The position numbers and the translations under genes are program-made. Below, in pieces: positions 1 to 11,362 of a DNA stretch of 64,000 bases (position 1 is the first letter of the stretch; each line of letters opens with the position of its first letter). Below the pieces are notes generated by a model, which saw only the letters and a program-made list of their open reading frames with translations, made no database searches and was not told the origin of the DNA. Source of the DNA: Furcasterigmium furcatum (lineage: Eukaryota; Ascomycota; Sordariomycetes; Glomerellales; Plectosphaerellaceae); the NCBI GenBank assembly GCA_001599815.1, contig BCIA01000006.1, forward strand, positions 560,961-624,960, written 5' to 3'.

Positions 1-2124
1 CCTGAAATCTCCTCGCCATCGGCAATAAGAGCATCGACGGCCATTGGGTTGATGATTGGCGTTTGCTGCGCGGCTGAATCACCCAGTAATTAGACAACCA
101 GGTCTGCTCACGAAGAGGGTGGCCTTGTCGAGATACGTACCCGTGGGTGTGACATCGTTAGACCTAGGAGCTGGCTCACCAACTGCTTCCAGACCGTCAT
201 CTGTCAGCTTGCCCTGCTCTACCAATCTCCTGTGCCCATAGATGTTGTCATTTCGTGCTGAAATCGGAGAATTCGGATCTACCCTTCCCTTCTTCCCCGC
301 CAGCTGGCTTGCAGACAAGGCAGATGGCGGCCCGTTCAGCTGAATTGGATGGAAGGCATGATGTTGATACAGCCGTTTTAGGTTGACCGCCTGCGGTCAG
401 TTAGCATCGAAGCGAACAGCTCTGTTAGTGTACGAACCAGGGTGGCCACGTATCTCCAGTTCTGGCCGATCATGGCCATGGCGGAGAGGTTGTCTCTGAT
501 GTTGCGCTGGGCGCTTCGGCGGCCATCACCGCTGGAGCTCCACATGAAGGGAAGCTGTATGGCAGAGGAGCAGTAGAGAGCGAAGCCCACGAATCCAGGA
601 CACTTGTAGGGATCGGAGGGGTGCTGCGAGAGGATCCCCCTGACAAGGCTGGTGATCTCGCACGCGTGATCATGCGCAACTTGTGCGGAAACCCGCTGGC
701 TGTGGATGTACCATTCAAGCCCTTCCGTCTTGCAGAGGGAAAACAGGGGGACGATGGAGCAGTGAAGCGCGCACATGCACTGGTGGTAGGTGGCATGTAG
801 CAGCAGGATCTGAGGACGAATTGCTTCCGGGCAGGATATGGTCTTGTCGGGCAGCAGCTGGAACTCCGGCGGAAGCTGTGCACGCCATTTCCGGAGCCTG
901 GCGTCGAGTGTTTCGATGGCTGAAATGGTAGTCGACTTGAAGTGGCTGGCATCTTTGACTACTTCATACACATCCGTCCTACCTGGCGGTTAGCCGGCCG
1001 AGGGGAATGCCACGGGAGGGTGGTGAACGACTAACCATAAGCTCAGGACGGATATGAGTTCGGCAAATATGCTCGACCTGCGTGCCCGGGTCGCCAACGT
1101 TGAAGCCTCAGCTGGGATAACCCCCTTCTCAAAGTCTTCCTCCGAGACAGGGAGCAGAACATCCGCAATATGGCAGCTCATGATTTTCGGGTACAAGGGC
1201 TCGGACACAAGCTGATTGATGAGGAAAGACGCCCAGAAGCGCCGCCTCCGAGTCTCGGCTGCGAGCGAGAACCTGGCCGCCCCATCTTCAGCATCTGCCA
1301 ACCTCAACAGGCGGGCGTTCAGCGAGGCGTAACCATCGTAGATGATGGAACGGCGCCAGTCGCCTTGGCTGTACCAGAAGAGTCCCAGGTTGATGAATGA
1401 TACGACGGTCTCTTCATCCGGTTCTTCGCCTTCCAGAAGAGCAAGCTTCCCGGCTTGTTCGGCCCATATCCGGCTGAACCCGGCATCCCGGAGATCATTA
1501 CTAGACTGTAATGGCTCAGTGGAGAAGCTGGAGAGAAGGAGTCCGAATTAGAAAGCGAAATCTGGGGGAGATTGAAAGATGGGGGACCAACCTCGATGCC
1601 AAGGCGCAGGTGCTGAGGACCACGTGAGGCCTGACCGTTCCGGCTCTCAGCTGCTCCAGCAACGTCGGCTTGTGGAAGATGAGCGGCGCGCTGTAGAGGC
1701 AAGAGAAGTAGACCTCGACCAATCGTAGGACGACGGTCAGCGGAATGCCGGTGTAGCTCGCGTTATCGCTCACGCCGAAGTTGGGGTTCAGGCTCGATCC
1801 CAGAGACACAGCATCTTCCTGGATGTGTACCGCGTTTGGCAGGTTCGGCGCCGAAGACGAACTGGACTCGGGGAAAGATGAGCGTCTCTGACGTTTCGGG
1901 CGCCTGGTTCTTCCAGGGTCTCCGTCGCCCCAGTTGCAGGTGCGGTTGAGCCGCTGGCAACGATCGCAGACGGGTCTTTGACCGACGCATCTCAGCTGTA
2001 GAACAAGTTAGCCAATGGTACAACTGATAAGCATCGGAAAAGGTGTTGGTGATATGCCGATAGGGGTCGACGGAACCTTCTGAGAGCTGCACGACAGGCA
2101 TGCTTTTCTGGGCCGGCCAAGCAT
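1..2124 (-). CDS. Zn2Cys6 fungal-specific transcription factor (3' end beyond window)
   Basis: DNA-binding transcription regulator. Inferred exons on the minus strand are 2124-2077, 1995-1592, 1500-1036, 978-438, 390-141 and 73-1; every junction keeps phase and has GT-AG ends, and the gene continues past the left edge. The zinc cluster is split by intron 1 and reads CLSCSSQKLRC then CDRCQRLNRTC when spliced, an exact C-x2-C-x6-C-x6-C-x2-C-x6-C pattern near the N-terminus. The middle carries the fungal transcription factor domain (for example GLFWYSQGDWRRSIIYDGYA). Intron 4 is only 47 bases. It is divergent from the CYP53 P450 across about 710 bases, so it may regulate that gene and the next transporter (inference). 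The target and ligand are not visible in the sequence. Confidence 0.85.
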
Positions 2125-2835
2125 GATTCGGACAATGAAGATGGATTTCCCGAGTCAACCAAGGGGTGAGAGACGGGTGATAAGTGAAGATGGGAGAGGT
2201 CGTGAATCGCCAGGCCGATAGATTGCCGGTTAGATAGTGGATTTCCCGAACTGCGGGGGCTCTAGTTCATACTGGGGTGCTTACAGGGGCTTATCATGAG
2301 GATGTGTGGGCGGGAATCCGGAGACAAGGCACTTGTCGGTCCTTTTCCCGACTAATCAGTCGTGGTGGATTAGTGATTCGGACTCACGCACTGAGCCGTC
2401 AAGAGTCCACGACCATGCCAGCAACCTCCTTCGGTGTAACTTGGTCGAATATCTTTGCTGGGACAGCATGGTCCATGATACCTCTAGATACGTCGCACAT
2501 TCGAAGAGTGGGGGATATGTGATACCGGCATCTGTCATGGCTACACAGGGAGGACAGGTGGCACCCTCGTCAACATCCGGCACGTCTCGATCCAGCTTGT
2601 GTAGCCATCGCTGGGGAAGAAACACATCGTATCAGATGCCCGTTCCCACCCTCCCCAACTTTTGATATCCTTAGCAAACCCACCAGCACATCTTGCCCCG
2701 TGGGTCAAACAGAGCAGAAGACATTCCGGGTTGACCTCAAAAGGATCAAGTGTCCTCGAGGGAGACTATCCTCCCTCCCTCATATACCATCCGCATTGGC
2801 ATCCTACCCTTTGAAGACTCCGCATAGCAGCAAAA
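2125..2835. promoter_or_regulatory. Bidirectional intergenic region between regulator and CYP53
   Basis: No convincing gene. The region must hold both divergent promoters. A 15-base string at 2504-2518 (AAGAGTGGGGGATAT) recurs exactly at 5057-5071 upstream of the transporter. No classical CGG-N-CCG site stood out by eye. Confidence 0.5.
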
Positions 2836-4458
2836 ATGGAGCTCTCGCACTACCTCATCTTGTTCAGCACCTTGCTGCCGACATGGGCAGTCTCTTACTG
2901 GGTCCTCCCGTACTTCACGACATACAAGGCCCTCAAGCAGTACCCCGGTCCGTTAATCTGCAAGTTCAGCAACATCTGGCTTGCACTGGGCGCCCGTGAG
3001 GGCAAGAAGTTTGAATGGGTTGACTGGGCCCATCGGAAATACGGCAAGGTCGTCCGCGTCGGCTTCAACCATGTCTCCATCGCCACCCCTGAGGGGCTGC
3101 ACACTGTATATGCCCACGGCAACGGCTTCTTGAAGGAGTGAGCATTCCCCAGCCCTCTCGAAAGACCAATATGAAGTCTGCGGGAAAAGCCAGCTGACAA
3201 AAGGAATAGCTACTTCTATGAGGCATTCGTCTCAGGCGTTCCCGGCGTCTTCAACGTCCGCGATCGTCGCGAGCACACCAGGAAGCGCAAGATCATCTCC
3301 CACGCCTTCTCTCCCGCCGCCGTGCACGGCTTTGAGGCGCACATGACCGCCAACCTCGAGCGATGGGTTGGCCAGCTCGACAGGATGTCAAAGCAGCCCG
3401 GCACCGACGGCTTCGCGAAGGTGAACATGATGCCCTGGTGCACCTTCATCGCCTTCGACATCATCGGGGATCTCGCCTTCGGCGCGCCCTTCGGCATGGT
3501 CGAGCGCGGCCGCGACGAGTGCGAATCCACCCTCCCAGGCCAGCCGGTGTCCTACGTCCCCGGCGCAGAAACCTTGAACCGGAGGGGCGAGGTCAGCTCA
3601 ACGCTCGGCCTGCTCCCCGAAATCCGTCCCTTCGCCAAGTATCTCCCCGACCCGTTCTTCACCCGGGGTCTCCAGTCTGTCAAGAACCTCCACGGCATCG
3701 CGGAGATGGCGGTCAGCAAACGTCTCAAAGGCAACCAGGACTCGTACATGCCGAAGCGCAACGACATCCTCGAGATGCTCGTCAACGCCAAGGATTCGAG
3801 CGGCGAGCCCATCTCCCGCGAGGAGCTAACCTCCGAGGCGCTCACGCAGCTCATCGCCGGTAGCGACACCGTCTCCAACACGGCGTGCGCGGTCATCTAC
3901 TGGACTCTCCACGGCGAGCGTCAGGCCCCGGGAACGATCATCCCCCGGCTGCAGGCGGAGCTCGACGCCGCCATCCCCTCGCACGACTCCGTTGCGAGGC
4001 ACGACCAGGTCAAGAACCTCCCCTTCCTCAGGCAGTGCATCGACGAGGGCATGAGGCTGCACTCCACCTCCGCCATCGGCCTGCCGCGCATCGTCACCTC
4101 GGAGCGCGGCATCGAGTACGAGGGCCAGCACTTCCCCAAGGGCTCCGTCCTGTCGGTGCCCAGCTTCACGATCCACCACGACGCCGACGTCTGGGGAGAC
4201 GACGTCGAGGACTTCAAGCCGGACCGGTGGCTGAACCTGACACCGCGCCAGAAGGTCTGCTTCAACCCCTTCTCGTACGGGCCCAGGGCCTGCGTCGGCC
4301 AGAACGTCGCGCACATGGAACTGGCTCTGATTGTCGGCACGGCGTTCCACCGCTACGATATGCGTCTGTATCAGGAGAAGCTGGAGTCTCACGAGGGATT
4401 CTCTAAGAAGCCAGATGAGTGCTGGGTCGGGATCAGGAACAGGGAGACACAGGGTTAG
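2836..4458 (+). CDS. bphA: Cytochrome P450, CYP53 family (benzoate 4-monooxygenase type)
   Basis: Membrane-anchored P450 that in characterised relatives para-hydroxylates benzoate, the first step towards the beta-ketoadipate pathway. Exons 2836-3137 and 3210-4458 give 516 residues; the intron (GTGAGC...AATAG) splits an Asp codon. An N-terminal membrane anchor is present. Seen in order: FNVRDRREHTRKRKIISHAFS, which resembles the C-helix region of CYP53 as I recall it; the I-helix AGSDT near residue 313; the E-x-x-R helix (DEGMRLHS); and the haem loop FSYGPRACVGQ with the Cys ligand at about residue 462. Length and motifs suggest an intact enzyme. The family call rests on recalled CYP53A similarity; the exact substrate is inferred. 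A polyadenylation-like AATAAA lies at 4563-4568. Neighbours are a divergent Zn2Cys6 regulator and a downstream organic anion transporter. Confidence 0.85.
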
Positions 4459-5444
4459 AGGCGGTGCAGGCGGGCAGGCGGGCAGGCGGTTGCATACGCA
4501 GATCAACTCATGTCTCGGTCCTTGAAGCAGAATCTAGTCAATTTGTTTTCTTGTACTTCCAGAATAAAACGTGAATAGCTTGAACTCGTCTTGTACACTC
4601 TGGGATATTCACCTAATATATTCTTTGGGTAGATCTAGAATCGAATACGGGCCATCTGATTCAACTCTTGCTTCCTTGAAGACGTAGTACTATCTCAGGG
4701 ATATTGAAGATCGGATAATGCACATTTCGGTTCCTATACTCTTCCAGTTCGGTACGTCGAGAGCGGGTGATATGATCTTATGCCCACCATGCCATGCCCT
4801 CTTTCTCCCACGGGGCTGTTACTATGCGGGAGGGTCGCGTCGGGGTCAAGGGTCCAAAGTCCCATATGTCGATATGAGAGTGTTGGTGAAGCAACCTTGG
4901 ATTTCGCGAAAGAGTTCCGACCTGGGTGTCCCGAGTCTGGACATCTTGGCGAACCTATCAAAAATCCTCGGAGATATGGAAGAGGACAGACCGAACGAGG
5001 TGTGCTATACGACAGGGGGTTCTCTATCCATCAAAGCACCCGACACCCGCAATCTCAAGAGTGGGGGATATCTTGATAGATACTTATCGTGCCGCCGCCT
5101 GTCCTCCCAAGAGTCTACAATCAAGCCCCCGGACGGACTAACTCAAGAAAGTATTAGCGCCTAGTTGTCCCACGTATACCCGCTGGATAAGGCTCGGGGT
5201 AGCTCATGTTACACCCGAACTCCATCTCAAGTGAAAACGGCGAGACTTAAGAATGCCCGACGGACCTCACACATTTTCATGGCCCATGGCATCACAATCC
5301 AGCCTCGCTATACCATCCTTCGCCTAGACCAAGCGCACTTGATTACGGCCCATTGCCCGGAGATCATCTTGGTTTATGCCTCGGCGCAACACACAGTTCA
5401 ACATCCGAGTCTCACATACCGGCCTCTCGGTCACAATTGCAACC
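4459..5444. other. Intergenic: CYP53 3' region and transporter promoter
   Basis: Several short open frames occur but none has a domain, splice structure or coding character I would defend. It contains AATAAA at 4563-4568 and the second copy of the shared 15-base motif at 5057-5071, about 375 bases before the transporter start. Confidence 0.5.
5057..5071 (+). promoter_or_regulatory. Candidate shared promoter motif (copy 2)
   Basis: AAGAGTGGGGGATAT, identical to 2504-2518 upstream of the CYP53 gene. A shortened GGGGGATATC also occurs at 15134-15143 upstream of the MCT-type transporter. One exact 15-mer pair is not rare in 64 kb; the promoter placement is what makes it worth listing. Confidence 0.3.
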
Positions 5445-7160
5445 ATGGAGAAAAAGGCCGAAAGCGACACCAATGCCGCGCCCTCGCTGCAAATCCAGGG
5501 CAGCATCGAGGTTCGCGCCGAAGATTTCGAAGCCGAGAAGAAACTCCTCCGGAAGGTGGACTGGCACCTGATTCCCCTCATCATGGCCCTGTACCTCGTG
5601 AGCTTCCTCGACAGGTAGGGCGCACGCACGCATTTCCCCAACTTCGTGAACGAAACGTCTGACCGCGTTTCGCAGAATCAACATCGGCAATGCTCGTCTC
5701 TACGGCCTCGAGGAGGATCTCGGCCTCACGCCCTCGCAGTTCCAGGTCTCCGTCTCCATCCTCTATGTTACCTACATCATCTGCGAAATCCCCTCCAACC
5801 TGGTCCTCAAGAAATTCACCCCACGCCGTTGGATAGCCTTCATCGCCACGGGCTGGGGCCTCGCAGCCACCCTGATGGGCATCGTCCAGAACTACGGCGG
5901 CCTTGTCGCCTGTCGCCTGGTCCTCGGCGCCGTCGAGGCCGGCCTGTTCCCCGGCCTGACCGTCTACCTGACCTTCTTCTACACCAAGCGTGAGCTGGCC
6001 CTCCGCGTGGGCTTCCTGTTCGTCAGCGCCGCCTTTGCCGGCGCAATCGGAGGGCTCCTGGCGTACGGGATCGGCTTCATGGACGGCCTCGCCGGGATGA
6101 GGGGCTGGCGCTGGATCTTCATTATCGAGGGCATCCCGAGCGTGCTCCTCGGAATCCTCACCTACTTCGTCCTGCCCAACAACGCGGACAGCGCCTACTT
6201 CCTCAACGAGGAGGAGAAGGCCCTGATGAGGCACCGCCACTCGCGCGAGTACGCCAGCACGGCCTCCAGTCGTGAGTTCAGCAAGAAGGACATGATGAAG
6301 GCGTTCGTGGACTGGAAAGTCTGGGCATTCTGTATCGGCCTCTTCGGCGTCGACACGATGCTTTACGGTACGTTCCATCGCGTGCACTTGCACTTCTTAC
6401 ACGGGACTCCACCAATGTGAACGCCGACTGACACAAGGAACGCCAAAGGCTTCTCGACTTTCCTGCCTACCATCATCAACTCCATCGGCAACTGGTCTAC
6501 AGCGCAAGTGCAACTTCTCACCGTGCCGTGCTACTTCATGGGTGCAACCGCATACATGATCGCCGCGTACCTCTCCGACCGCATGCAGCAGCGAGGCCTC
6601 TTCAGCGTCGGCTTTGGAATCATCAGCGTCATTGGTTACGGCATCCTGCTGGCAGATACAAGCTCGGGTGCGCACTACTTCGCCTGCTTCATGGTTGCCG
6701 CCGGCCTGTACGTTGTCGTCGGTCTGCCGCTGGCCTGGGTAAGTCTCTACGTGATGGGAAGAGTTCTGCTCAAGACGACGTGTGCTGACCGCGGCAGCTT
6801 CCTTCCAACTCCCCGCGCTATGGGAAGCGCACCACCGCTACGGGCATGCAGCTTACATGCGGCAACTTCGCGGGCGTTATGTCGGCCTTCATCTAGTAAG
6901 TGCTCTGCTTGTGTGTTTATGGATCCATCTGACATCCTTGCAGCCCCATTACCGACAGACCGCGCTACATCCGCGGACACGCCATTACGCTCAGCATGGT
7001 CGGTATGGCCATCATGATCTACGCCTTCATGTGGTACTGGTTCCGTCGTGAGAACCAGCAGCGTGCCGATGGGAAGATCAAGGAAGAGCACCGCGGCTTG
7101 ACCGAGGAGGAGCTTATGGAGCTTGGAGACGAGAGCCCTCATTATCGGTACACCGTCTAA
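5445..7160 (+). CDS. MFS transporter, anion:cation symporter (Dal5/Tna1-like) family
   Basis: Plasma-membrane proton-coupled uptake of a small organic anion is the usual role of this family. Five exons (5445-5614, 5676-6367, 6449-6738, 6798-6895, 6944-7160) give 488 residues. The start is taken at MEKKAESD, preceded by aaccATGG. Features seen: a charged N-terminus; KVDWHLIPLIMALYLVSFLDR leading into TM1 and the following INIGNAR; TFFYTKRELALRVGF between TM4 and TM5; the central hydrophilic loop; NSPRYGKRTTATGMQLTCGN in the second half; and a charged C-terminal tail. All are typical of the ACS family (nicotinate, allantoate, pantothenate and similar). Position next to a CYP53 P450 suggests an aromatic acid as cargo, but the sequence alone does not fix the substrate. 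Confidence 0.85.
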
Positions 7161-8113
7161 GGAGGGAATTAGTCAGTCATTCTGTTTCAGGATCGAGTAG
7201 ATGGGGAGTATTCTCGTGATATTGCTATACGCGAGCTAGAATCATACGAATATCATCATCCTTCTAGATAATCCGGTACCTGGACTCTAAGAAGCCTGCT
7301 GGCGCTAAGTTCAAGCCTGGTTAGAGTCCGGGGCCCCGAACTTGCCCACCCGTAATCCGTCGAAAGTCCTCGTAGGTATTAGCTGCCGAATGCGTGATTT
7401 GGCAAGTCTCCTTCGGAGACTTGGGCGAAATCACAACTGCTGGCGGCAATGGGCTGGGGGCTGCTGGCTAAGCGTTGCGGACTCTAACTCCAACCCTTTT
7501 GTGTACCATCGGCAGTCCTCCCTCAACAATTCACAGTATACATAAGTCAGCTGTGGTAAGTGCTCGTCAGAAGTTTGCCCCTGGCCGCCGCGCCAGAGTA
7601 GTACTCCGGCGGTGATTAGGCGAGGCGACCAGGGGTAGCAGTGATGTACATCCCGGCCGGCACGGCCTCGGGGACCCTCAACCACACCTCGGTCTCGCGG
7701 TGGCTCTCCTAGGCGGCGTCGTTCGCGGCGCTGGTCTTGTCGATCTTACCCACACTCGGCATTCTTCCGCAATCATCGGAGGCTACGGCTTCGCGGCCGA
7801 TCATCGTGAGCGAAATTTGTTGTACCGGGGAGGAAACTAGGCTTACAGACAGTCTGACTCGGGCTGTCATTTAGCGCTCTTCCCACTCAATCCACGCAGC
7901 AGACCCCTTCTTAGATACCAACAGAAAGCATTCACGCAGCAAAGCGCCGTGTTGAGGCGCGTGAGCAGTTGCGAGTCAGGGAATTAGTGAATATCAATGG
8001 AAGCCCCCTCAGATAGCACCGGGCTCATGGGTACAAATAGTCTGCATAGACACCCCAAGACTGAAGAGAACACGGCCTGTTGTCGATCATCACACACCTC
8101 ACTTGTTTCTAAT
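7161..8113. other. Intergenic between transporter and asparaginase
   Basis: No gene recognised. Open frames here are short and unconserved in character. An upstream ATG at 7997 is in frame with the asparaginase but would bury the signal peptide. Confidence 0.45.
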
Positions 8114-9217
8114 ATGCATTCTGCCATGAACCCCTGGACTCTCCTTTTGGCCTATCTGAGTTGCACCGCTGCCGCTCCGGCGCCGCATACGTTACCGTCT
8201 GTTCTGAATACTCGTGACAACCTCTCCTTCAACCCCAGCCTGCCTAATATCACCATCTTCGCCACAGGAGGCACCATCGCCGGTTTCGCAGACTCGAACA
8301 CGGCAACTACAGGATACACCGCTGGTGCCATCGGCGTTGACATCCTAATTGAGGCCGTGCCCGAGCTCCGGAACGTCTCTAATGTTAAGGGCGTGCAGGT
8401 CGCCAACGTGGACTCGACGGCAATGACGCCCGAAATTCTCCTGAATTTGACCTCGCTTGTCCAGGCTGCTCTCGACGACCCGTTCTGTCAGGGTGCTGTT
8501 ATCACTCATGGCACTGATACCCTGGAGGAGTCGGCCTTCTTTCTCGATCTGACAGTCCGGACGGAGAAGCCCGTTGTGGTCGTGGGTTCTATGAGGCCCG
8601 CGACGGCGATCAGTGCCGACGGTCCTATGAACCTCCTTGAAGCAGTCACACTTGCTGCTAGCCCCTCGGCAAGCGGGCGTGGCACTATGGTCGTGTTGAA
8701 TGACCGTATCGGAAGCGCGTTCTACACGACCAAGACGCATTCCTCCTCCCTCGATACGTTCAAGGCGACCGAGCAAGGCTATCTAGGCATTTTCCTCGAC
8801 ACGAAACCCGTATTCTACTACCATCCTGTTCTTCCTATCGGACGGAAATACTTCAATATCTCCGAAGCCACGGAGCTGCCGGAGGTGGACATCTTGTTCG
8901 GGCACCAGGTCCTCAACCCAGGGCTGGCTCGTGCTACCGTGGAAAGTGGCGCGAAGGGCCTCATCTTAGCCGGCATGGGGGCCGGAGGATGGACTAAGGC
9001 AGGGTCGGCGGAACTCGAACGGCTCGTCGAGGAGCACGAGACCCAGATTGTTGTCTCCAGCCGCACGATGGGTGGCTTTGTGCGGACGAGTGGCTCCGGG
9101 AACATGTACGGCGGACAAGATCTGAACCCTCAGAAGGCGCGCATTATGTTGCAGCTGGCTCTGCACGCGGGGTACAGCTCGGAGCAGCTGGACACCTTGT
9201 TCACCTTTGCGCCGTGA
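8114..9217 (+). CDS. Secreted type II L-asparaginase
   Basis: Hydrolyses L-asparagine to aspartate and ammonia, outside the cell or in the secretory pathway. Single exon, 367 residues from the ATG at 8114 (a second possible start is 8126). The in-frame ATG at 7997 would add 39 residues before the hydrophobic signal segment (NPWTLLLAYLSCTAAA), so the later start is preferred. The first catalytic Thr lies in ATGGTIAG and the second motif is THGTDTLEESAFF; both are intact. Asn-x-Ser/Thr sites fit a glycoprotein. The C-terminus (SSEQLDTLFTF) is usual for the family, so the enzyme looks complete. Neighbours give no pathway link. Confidence 0.93.
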   Translation: MHSAMNPWTLLLAYLSCTAAAPAPHTLPSVLNTRDNLSFNPSLPNITIFATGGTIAGFADSNTATTGYTAGAIGVDILIEAVPELRNVSNVKGVQVANVDSTAMTPEILLNLTSLVQAALDDPFCQGAVITHGTDTLEESAFFLDLTVRTEKPVVVVGSMRPATAISADGPMNLLEAVTLAASPSASGRGTMVVLNDRIGSAFYTTKTHSSSLDTFKATEQGYLGIFLDTKPVFYYHPVLPIGRKYFNISEATELPEVDILFGHQVLNPGLARATVESGAKGLILAGMGAGGWTKAGSAELERLVEEHETQIVVSSRTMGGFVRTSGSGNMYGGQDLNPQKARIMLQLALHAGYSSEQLDTLFTFAP

Positions 9218-9903
9218 GAGCTTGCCACTCTCAGCAGCCACATCGGCGTTTTCAGTCTTAGAGGCGCGCCTGATATTGACCGGCCAAAATCGAATGTGTT
9301 TCCCTTCGTGTATAGTATGTTCATGTAAATAAGAAGAGCTTTTTGCAGCTTGCCCGATGAACAGACGACGCATGTCAGAGAACACTGCACCAACCCCCTT
9401 TTCGCCACTCGAGCGGCTGAGCATCTCCTCCGAGACCGAAATCCCTGCGGCAGGTGATGAGGCCCTTGGCTCCATCGTCGTGGGCTTGACCACATTGGGC
9501 GATTCCCGCGGAACGACGGGGCATCATGGCCCATCAGATTCGCGGATCGCAACGCCAAGCCACCGCAGCACGGCCATCCCGGCCAACGATCACCGTCAGC
9601 CCACGTTGTCCGTCAGCAAAGGCGCCCGGCCCATCAAACCGTGTTACGTAGAGCAGACAAAGCGATGCCGAAGATGTCCTGGAACTCCTCAGCACAACGG
9701 AGCCCTACGGAGCTGGCACAGACCATTTTTGATGCATAGATGTATATAAACTCCGTCTGCAGGACCTTCAAGGCTCCCGGACCACTCCATTCTACCTCGT
9801 ATCTTGTCTCCAACTACCTAGCAGACCCAGTATTTGGCACAAAGTGCCCTCAACACAATCAGTCTGGTACAACCTCACGCCATTCCATCCATCACACCGC
9901 ACC
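9218..9903. promoter_or_regulatory. Intergenic with TATA box for the Gln/Pro-rich gene
   Basis: No gene seen. TATATAAA at 9743-9750 lies about 155 bases before the ATG at 9904, a plausible TATA element given the CAAC-rich leader that follows. Confidence 0.5.
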
Positions 9904-10347
9904 ATGTACGGCATATTCCCAGCCGTCTTCAACGACGACGGCAGCGAGAGAGGCTCTTGCTGCGGGAAGAAGAAGGAGAAGAAGGAAAAGGAGCAGACCG
10001 TCGTCTACGTGTACCAGCAAGGACCACCGCCGCCGGGATCCTCCGGGTACCAATACAGCGGCCCTCCTCAACCTCAGCAGCAGGGCTATCCCGTACCCCA
10101 GCCACAGCACTACGCCGCGCCTCCTCAACAGCAAGGCTACGTTCAGCACCAGTACGGCTACGGACCGCAACAGCCACCTCAGCAGCAGCAGCAGCATTAC
10201 AATGCTCCTCCTCCCCAGGGGTACAAATACCAGCAGGGCCCGCCACCGCAGCAGACGCAGAACTACATGCAACCTCCCCATAACCAAGGTTGGGATGGGC
10301 CACGGTCTCGGGGCGTCTCGCCTAGCCCTAGTGACCCGAAGCAGTAG
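9904..10347 (+). CDS. Small Gln/Pro/Tyr-rich protein with Cys-Lys N-terminal motif
   Basis: Not a recognised enzyme. Single exon of 147 residues with a good caccATG context and a TATA box upstream. The N-terminus has a CC pair followed directly by a Lys/Glu block (GSCCGKKKEKKEKE), then a hydrophobic VVYVYQ. From about residue 38 the chain is low complexity: PQQQGY, PPQG and GYGPQ repeats, encoded partly by CAG runs. Such tails resemble the PQG-rich ends of annexin- and rhodopsin-like proteins. Cys next to basic residues could be a palmitoylation site, making this a peripheral membrane protein (inference). No transmembrane segment is seen. It is supported as a gene by strong start context and codon use rather than by homology. 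Confidence 0.6.
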   Translation: MYGIFPAVFNDDGSERGSCCGKKKEKKEKEQTVVYVYQQGPPPPGSSGYQYSGPPQPQQQGYPVPQPQHYAAPPQQQGYVQHQYGYGPQQPPQQQQQHYNAPPPQGYKYQQGPPPQQTQNYMQPPHNQGWDGPRSRGVSPSPSDPKQ

Positions 10348-11362
10348 GATGGGACGCGAGGATAGCAAACGATCACACGAGGGGAACTTGCGCGCTGCTC
10401 ATCCTGCAACGGAGCTTTTCGGTGCCGGTGCGAGCTGGCTCTCCAACGGGAATACGCTTTGTTGGGATGGGCGCGATAGGCCACCTTGAGATACTCGACT
10501 CTTGGACTGTAGTCTAGGCCTTGAAGCTCGCCAATATGCCGAATAAGTACTTTTGGAATTCCCCATCAACGCGCTCCTTGGAGGTGACAGAAAATTTGAG
10601 ACGATGGTCACCAATGGAGTCACACTGGATTCTCTTCGCTGATCTATCTGTCGCAACCGATCCGCCCAGCAGGTTCACTTACAGAAGCACGCCTCCGGCA
10701 CTTATACGCCATTCCCCCGCATATTGCCTCGGGCGCGGGAATGGCAAAAGTCCCCTGTAATCTCCGGCTCCAACACTGACTGTCCGCCATAAAGTGCCAA
10801 GCTTCTGACGATGCGGGGAGGAAGCATGCATCCTTGGTGATCGGCATTTCCTCGACAGAACTCGGCCGTCGTCCACGTCCGAACAGGGTTACACGGAGCT
10901 ATGCCGCCGGTTCGGATCCCTCGAAAGCAACCTCGATGTAACAGAACACCACGAGACGTGCGATTGCCGAGCGTATTTCCGACCGTTTGGCAGATCTGAC
11001 AAAGCAGCACGCAAGGAACAGGATGGGATCAGCCAATGGATCGCACCACGCCGCATGGCGAGTCTCCACGGGTATAACCTGCTCTGTGACGGTTTCTAGC
11101 CACTTTTGGATTTGCTTCCGGGCTCTTTCGCTCTGAGAGGGCGGCCATGACGCCAAATCGCGGTTCGGAACGACTCCTCACGACTCGGCGGAGCCCACGA
11201 ACTCCACAGGTCGTATACTGGAGGGAAAGTGACGATGGACCGAGAAGAGCATAAATACCCCTTCCAAGACTCGCAGGCTCGCAGCTGGATAGTGGTGCAG
11301 TGTCCTCTTGTATCAAGCTGTTCCCTCGTCTTGGCCACAGTCAGTCTTTCACATCATTCAAC
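10348..11362. promoter_or_regulatory. Intergenic with TATA-like site before FMN dehydrogenase
   Basis: Nothing gene-like recognised in about 1 kb. CATAAATA at 11250-11257, some 105 bases before the ATG at 11363, is a likely TATA element. Confidence 0.45.
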
